NCBI RefSeq assembly: GCF_000245015.1
Contig: NZ_JH600070.1
Span: 310,001-374,000, forward strand
Reading direction: 5' to 3'
Length of the DNA stretch: 64,000 nucleotides
Source of the DNA: Beggiatoa alba B18LD
Lineage (GTDB): Bacteria; Pseudomonadota; Gammaproteobacteria; Beggiatoales; Beggiatoaceae
In this document: piece by piece, positions 59,994 to 64,000 of the stretch
How positions within the stretch are numbered: the first letter of the stretch is position 1
How the letters are laid out: each line of letters begins with the position of its first letter
Notes under the pieces: model-generated
What the model saw: the letters and a program-made list of their open reading frames with translations, nothing else
Told to the model about the DNA's origin: nothing
Databases searched by the model: none
Program-made: the position numbers and the translations under genes

Positions 59994-61439
59994 ATGAAGA
60001 AATTACTTCACCTGAGTATTGCCGCTATTTTAGCGAGTTCTGTAACACTTTCTCTCCCTGTTTATGCTGATAAAAAAGCCGCAGAACCTGCTAAAGCCGA
60101 AGAGTCGGCAAATACGGGAGGCGATTTCAAAGGGTTTTCCGTAACCCATACCGTTGGTGGCAAGGCTCAACCTGCTTCTGAAGTTGATGGCGACCCACTG
60201 GTGTTATTAGGCAAGTTAAAAGCGGATCTAGCCGAACAAGTCAAAAAAGGCAAACCGCTGGAAATGACAACGGAAATTAAACCCGTTTTCAGCGACAAAA
60301 AAACAGCTAAAGATCTAAAAGATTTACCACCACTGACTGTCAAAACCACTGTTGGTGCTGATGGTAAAGGGGTAAGCGACATTTCCATGCCCGCTTATCA
60401 GAAAAAAGACAAAGATGCCTCTCTGGATTGGCAAGGTTTAACAGGGACATTAAGTTATCCTGAAGATTTCAGCACTATCTCTCAATCTTTTGAAATTGCT
60501 GGCTTAACCTTTGACTCAAAAGATTTCAAAGCCACCCTCGATAAAACCACTTTTTCCGCTGATTTAGACGAAACTTTATACCCCACCAAGTTGAGCTTAA
60601 ATTTACCCTCCCTCGTTGGCGGGGATGACAAATCACAATTTGCGCTCAGTAAAATTATCGTTGATTTCACAGGTAATAAAGGGGCAAGCGGTTTAGAACT
60701 GGGTAAAGGCGATATCAGCATTAGTGATATTAGCGTTGACAACAAAGCAGAAGAATCTCAAGTCAAACTGAGCGATCTCTCTATTAAACTGGATGCCTCC
60801 GAAGAAAAAGACCTCGCCAGCTATGCCATGCATTTTGCGTTAGGTAAATTACTGATTACCGAACAAGAATTAGATGTTAGCTTTGTCTCCGATTTAGAAT
60901 TCCGCAAATTAGACGTTGCTGCTTTATTAGAAGTCCAAAAAGCCGCCGCTGAAATGCGTAAGCAACAAATGGAAGGCAAAATGGACGAATCCATGATGGG
61001 CATGGCAATGATGGGAACTCTCATGCAAGCCTTACCCAAACTGATTGCTAAATCTCCTGAAATTGCCTTAACCAAATTAAACGTTAAAACAAGCGAAGGC
61101 GAATTAGATGGCGGTTTCACCATCAGCTTAGATGGTAGCAAACCTTTAAAAATGGATGACCCTGCCGCTTTAATCGCCGCGCTTTCTGGTAAAGCGGACT
61201 TCACCATTGACAAAGCCTTGATTGAACAAATCATGTGGATGCAAATGGCAGAAGGCATGGGCGACCAAGAAATGACGGAAGAGCAAGAAAAGCAAATGCA
61301 AACCATGATTGACCAACAAATTGAAAGCGTGGTTAAAGAAGGCTTCTTAGCTCCTGCTGGCGAGCAATTCAAACTGAATGCTACCCTGAAAGCGGGTAAA
61401 CTCATGGTTAACGGTAAAGAAATGCCTTTACCCATGTAA
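59994..61439 (+). CDS. DUF945 (YdgA-like) exported protein
   Basis: 481 residues. The cleavable signal peptide is at 1-25 (SIAAILASSVTLSLPVYA-DK). The Lys/Ala/Glu-rich linker follows. Then come repeated amphipathic strands of the DUF945 type (SISDISVDNKAEES, ISLDGSKPLKMDD), ending with EQFKLNATLKAGKLMVNGKE as in that family. A methionine-rich patch is at 330-350 (MMGMAMMGTLM). Function unknown; the family appears in the envelopes of gammaproteobacteria. The ribosome binding site AAGGAATG precedes the start. Strong hairpins follow the stop. Confidence 0.8.
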   Translation: MKKLLHLSIAAILASSVTLSLPVYADKKAAEPAKAEESANTGGDFKGFSVTHTVGGKAQPASEVDGDPLVLLGKLKADLAEQVKKGKPLEMTTEIKPVFSDKKTAKDLKDLPPLTVKTTVGADGKGVSDISMPAYQKKDKDASLDWQGLTGTLSYPEDFSTISQSFEIAGLTFDSKDFKATLDKTTFSADLDETLYPTKLSLNLPSLVGGDDKSQFALSKIIVDFTGNKGASGLELGKGDISISDISVDNKAEESQVKLSDLSIKLDASEEKDLASYAMHFALGKLLITEQELDVSFVSDLEFRKLDVAALLEVQKAAAEMRKQQMEGKMDESMMGMAMMGTLMQALPKLIAKSPEIALTKLNVKTSEGELDGGFTISLDGSKPLKMDDPAALIAALSGKADFTIDKALIEQIMWMQMAEGMGDQEMTEEQEKQMQTMIDQQIESVVKEGFLAPAGEQFKLNATLKAGKLMVNGKEMPLPM

Positions 61440-61472
61440 TCCCTAAAACATGTCAGAAAATCGACAGTTTTC

Positions 61473-61521
61473 CCGCTCTCAGTCAGAGAGCGGACAAAGG
61501 GGCACTTATACTGCCCCTTTG
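61473..61521 (+). terminator. Tandem hairpins after the DUF945 gene
   Basis: First stem CCGCTCTC / GAGAGCGG (loop AGTCA), second stem CAAAGGGGCA / TGCCCCTTTG (7-base loop), both perfect and one base apart, with only a short pyrimidine tail. They could terminate or attenuate transcription into the next gene. Confidence 0.75.
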
Positions 61522-61551
61522 TTCTCGACAACCGTATTACTTAATACGCCA

Positions 61552-62241
61552 ATGTCCAATGGCTACAGCCTGTTGCGACTCTCTTGCCTGCCCGAACTTT
61601 TCCCACAAACCACATCAACCTTATGTTTTATCTTCATTGACAAGCAACTGCTGGCGGTGATGCAAGTTTTTCCACAACAATCCGCTGTTGAGGTGTTATG
61701 CCTCGAAAATGCACGCTATCAACGAGGAACAGAACACAAAGCGCGTTTTATCAGTATTCCAATACCGACCATAGAAACAACCGCAATCCCGTTATTCATC
61801 GCGGAAGATATTTATATCGGCGCACTGGTTTTTTTCCTACAACAACAAGGCTTACAACGCTTAAGAACGACTCAATCGCTTTGTTTACTCTATACAAATC
61901 AATATTTCCCCTTTAATCAACGCCCTTCTTTAATCCATTGCCCCGCGATGCCACACGGTGTCATTGGTGCGATGCCGTTACTTGACGACTGGGGTATTGT
62001 GAGCCGTTTAGCCAGTGAACAAGAACTGATAGGCTGTTATGAAGGACATATTAGTCATTTATTGCGCTATTATCTCAATGAACAAAATAAATTTTCTACC
62101 GATTATCGCTATCACCTGTATTGTATCGGCTCATCCGAATTGAGCCAACGAGTGCAACAAGATTTAACCCTGCTAACACATCCTAAAGTCGTTACCTTTA
62201 CAAACTTAATTCCCAAAGAATTACAGCAATTTCAGGCGTAA
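61552..62241 (+). CDS. Protein of unknown function, possibly a flavin-reductase-fold relative
   Basis: 229 residues from MSNGYSLLRLSCLPELF; an upstream start at 61450 would run through two strong hairpins and is unlikely. Not recognised with confidence. The segment IGAMPLLDDWGIVSRLASEQ followed by LIGCYEGHISHLLRYYL vaguely recalls the NAD-binding part of ferredoxin reductase-like proteins, and YCIGSSELSQRVQQDL resembles their C-terminal turn. No redox motif is complete. It has no signal peptide. It lies downstream of DUF945, but tandem hairpins separate them. A fold-back repeat follows its stop. Confidence 0.7.
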   Translation: MSNGYSLLRLSCLPELFPQTTSTLCFIFIDKQLLAVMQVFPQQSAVEVLCLENARYQRGTEHKARFISIPIPTIETTAIPLFIAEDIYIGALVFFLQQQGLQRLRTTQSLCLLYTNQYFPFNQRPSLIHCPAMPHGVIGAMPLLDDWGIVSRLASEQELIGCYEGHISHLLRYYLNEQNKFSTDYRYHLYCIGSSELSQRVQQDLTLLTHPKVVTFTNLIPKELQQFQA

Positions 62242-62402
62242 ATCAGGATTCACTAGACAAGATTAAAACATTGAAGGTGAAAAACGCTTTTTAATCCTGA
62301 AAATCCTGTGAATTCTGATTCAGACAAAAAAAGACCTGCTAGGTTTTGAAATCTAGCAGGTCTCTGTTTTATTTTATAAAATCTCGCCGAACCCAGCTTA
62401 AT
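62242..62402. repeat. Partial fold-back repeat with palindrome
   Basis: Contains only the right arm (AATTCTGATTCAGACAA near 62309-62325), the palindrome GACCTGCTAGGTTTTGAAAT...AGCAGGTC (62333-62362) and the outer end CTCGCCGAACCCAGCTTAAT. It lies between convergent genes and reaches the glyA stop. Confidence 0.8.
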
Positions 62403-63682
62403 TAAGCTGCATTTGCTTGGCGTGTATCCTCTGCATAAACAGGGAATTGTGCGCATAGTTGTTTGACTTGATGACGGACACGGGCTTGTACGTCGGTATT
62501 GTTCAAGTCATCTAAAATGTCACAAATCCAATTTGCAATCTGCTTCGCTTCATTTAAGCCCATGCCCCGCGTGGTAATCGCTGGCGTACCAATGCGTAAA
62601 CCACTGGTGACAAATGGCGATTGTGGGTCGTTTGGCACTGCGTTTTTATTCACGGTGATATGAGATAAGCCTAACGCCGCATCAGCCGCTTTACCCGTAA
62701 TGCCTTTATTGATTAAATCAACTAAGAACAAGTGGTTATCTGTACCACCAGAGACAATATTGTAACCGCGTTCAATAAAGACGCTAGCCATAGCGCGAGC
62801 GTTATCTAAGACTTGTTGTTGATAGGCTTTAAACGCGGGTTGTAAGGCTTCTTTAAATGCAACGGCTTTCGCCGCGATAACGTGCATTAAAGGGCCCCCT
62901 TGAGTACCAGGGAAGACGAGAGATTGCAGTTTTTTCTCAATTTCAGGGTTTGCACGGGCTAAAATCATGCCACCGCGAGGGCCACGCAGGGTTTTATGCG
63001 TTGTCGTCGTGGTTACGTCAGCAATCGCAACAGGGCTTGGATATAAACCCGCTGCCACTAAGCCCGCAACGTGTGCCATGTCGACGAATAAATACGCGCC
63101 CACTTTGTCCGCAATGTCGCGGAATCGTTGCCAGTCGACAATACGAGAATACGCGCTAAAACCTGCAACAATCATTTTCGGTTTATGTTCTAGGGCTAAA
63201 CGTTCGACTTCTTCATAATCAATTTCACCCGTCGCAGGGTTTAAGCCATATTGTACTGCGTTATAGATTTTGCCTGAGAAATTGACTTTCGCACCGTGGG
63301 TTAAATGTCCACCGTGGGCAAGGCTCATGCCTAGTACGGTATCGTGTGGCTCAAGTAACGCCATGTAAACGGCGGCATTAGCTTGAGAACCTGAATGGGG
63401 TTGCACATTGGCATAATCCGCATTAAATAGTTGTTTCGCGCGGTCAATTGCCAGTTGTTCAGCGATATCAACAAATTCACACCCGCCATAGTAACGCTTG
63501 CTCGGATAACCTTCTGCATATTTATTGGTTAAAACAGAGCCTTGCGCCTCTAACACGCACGGGCTGGTGTAGTTTTCTGAGGCAATTAATTCTAAATGGT
63601 CTTCTTGGCGTTGTTGTTCTTGTTGAATCGCATGGAACAATTCGGGGTCAAACTCGGCAATAGTCATATTTTTTGAGAACAT
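62402..63682 (-). CDS. glyA: Serine hydroxymethyltransferase
   Basis: Interconverts serine and glycine with transfer of a one-carbon unit to tetrahydrofolate; PLP enzyme, cytoplasmic. It is 426 residues. Motifs: [38 protein letters not shown], and the PLP-lysine site [16 protein letters not shown]. The start at 63682 ([12 protein letters not shown]) is chosen because GAGGGT lies 9 bases before it, and the layout mirrors the E. coli enzyme's M-LKREMNIADYD start. Met at 63667 is the alternative. Confidence 0.97.
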   Translation of the reverse strand: MFSKNMTIAEFDPELFHAIQQEQQRQEDHLELIASENYTSPCVLEAQGSVLTNKYAEGYPSKRYYGGCEFVDIAEQLAIDRAKQLFNADYANVQPHSGSQANAAVYMALLEPHDTVLGMSLAHGGHLTHGAKVNFSGKIYNAVQYGLNPATGEIDYEEVERLALEHKPKMIVAGFSAYSRIVDWQRFRDIADKVGAYLFVDMAHVAGLVAAGLYPSPVAIADVTTTTTHKTLRGPRGGMILARANPEIEKKLQSLVFPGTQGGPLMHVIAAKAVAFKEALQPAFKAYQQQVLDNARAMASVFIERGYNIVSGGTDNHLFLVDLINKGITGKAADAALGLSHITVNKNAVPNDPQSPFVTSGLRIGTPAITTRGMGLNEAKQIANWICDILDDLNNTDVQARVRHQVKQLCAQFPVYAEDTRQANAA

Positions 63683-64000
63683 AAATTTTTACCCTCATGA
63701 TTAAAGCGTTAAGGAGAAGTACAAGAATTTTGTCTGACTGGCTAATAAATGAAAATGAATTTTGAAAAAATCGTGACGAGAACAACAGTCATTGAATGAG
63801 GTAGGCGCAGTTAATAACGTTAAAAGTTTAGTAAAACGGTAGCAAATTACAATAAATCATCGATTGCAATCGTTTATTTTACCTGACATCAGACAGAGAA
63901 GATATGTTTAATCAGCGCATGGACTATTTTAGGCAAAATCGTTGTTAAGAGTTGAAAAAACTGATTTTTTATATTGTTTTTTGCTTAAAGCGACTATAAT
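63683..64000. other. Upstream region of glyA
   Basis: 318 bp, AT-rich, reaching the window edge. The glyA promoter on the minus strand must be here. No riboswitch, operator or gene was recognised. Confidence 0.5.

Noticed and set aside
60821-61531. 236-codon minus-strand open frame opposite the DUF945 gene
   Set aside because: It is long, but the DUF945 frame has a signal peptide, ribosome binding site and family features; the antisense frame shows none.

Overview
This window is a contiguous piece of a bacterial chromosome with AT-leaning base composition. It looks like a sulfur-oxidising, nitrogen-fixing gammaproteobacterium. The evidence for sulfur metabolism is dsrK and a triheme dsrJ of the reverse dissimilatory sulfite reductase pathway. 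The evidence for nitrogen metabolism is a canonical nifE behind a sigma-54 promoter, plus ntrBC. Gammaproteobacterial housekeeping genes (lpxB, dsbB, rlmE-ftsH, groESL, gltX, glyA, htpG) agree with this. The mix suggests a Beggiatoa-like member of the Thiotrichales; that placement is an inference from gene content, not from a marker-gene tree.

Layout. 1-6270: 5'-truncated nrdA carrying a 365-residue homing-endonuclease intein directly after the catalytic cysteine, then dsrK-dsrJ separated from the rest of the dsr genes, and a ferredoxin-flavin reductase. 6271-8855: nifE with a sigma-54 promoter and a possible NifA site, followed by an unrecognised 189-residue protein. 8869-19662: a 1754-residue kinase/ATPase/GAF/phosphatase protein, acetyl-CoA synthetase, and ntrB-ntrC. 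19868-29815: an lpxB-flavoprotein pair, a secreted lipase-like protein, a glycosyltransferase overlapping a GspL/PilN-like protein, and an acyl-CoA synthetase. 30040-38527: gltX, a small operon pairing a ComF-like phosphoribosyltransferase with a SLOG-fold protein, htpG, a methyltransferase and a histidine kinase with a carbohydrate-binding-like sensor. 38528-47328: secreted beta-propeller, two closely related response regulators (one with a kinase, one with GGDEF), a membrane-tethered nuclease, slipin, DUF815 ATPase and dsbB. 47743-52601: rlmE-ftsH and groES-groEL under CIRCE. 52602-53790: a repeat-rich stretch ending in a three-repeat CRISPR array. 53791-63682: 5-oxoprolinase, a two-domain Mop protein, a chromate transporter, a DUF945 protein, an unrecognised protein and glyA.

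The most distinctive non-coding feature is a family of long fold-back repeats. About ten copies or fragments fill the spaces between genes. The complete copy at 39294-39507 has perfect 12-bp terminal inverted repeats and is nearly palindromic throughout. Other copies contain nested modules: a roughly 31-bp palindrome, a doublet of hairpins also found inverted elsewhere in the window, and a 74-bp element with its own inverted ends.

No rRNA genes, tRNA genes, transposase genes or cas genes were recognised by eye. The best candidates for something undescribed are the phosphoribosyltransferase-SLOG pair, the fold-back repeat family and the orphan CRISPR array with its own terminator.
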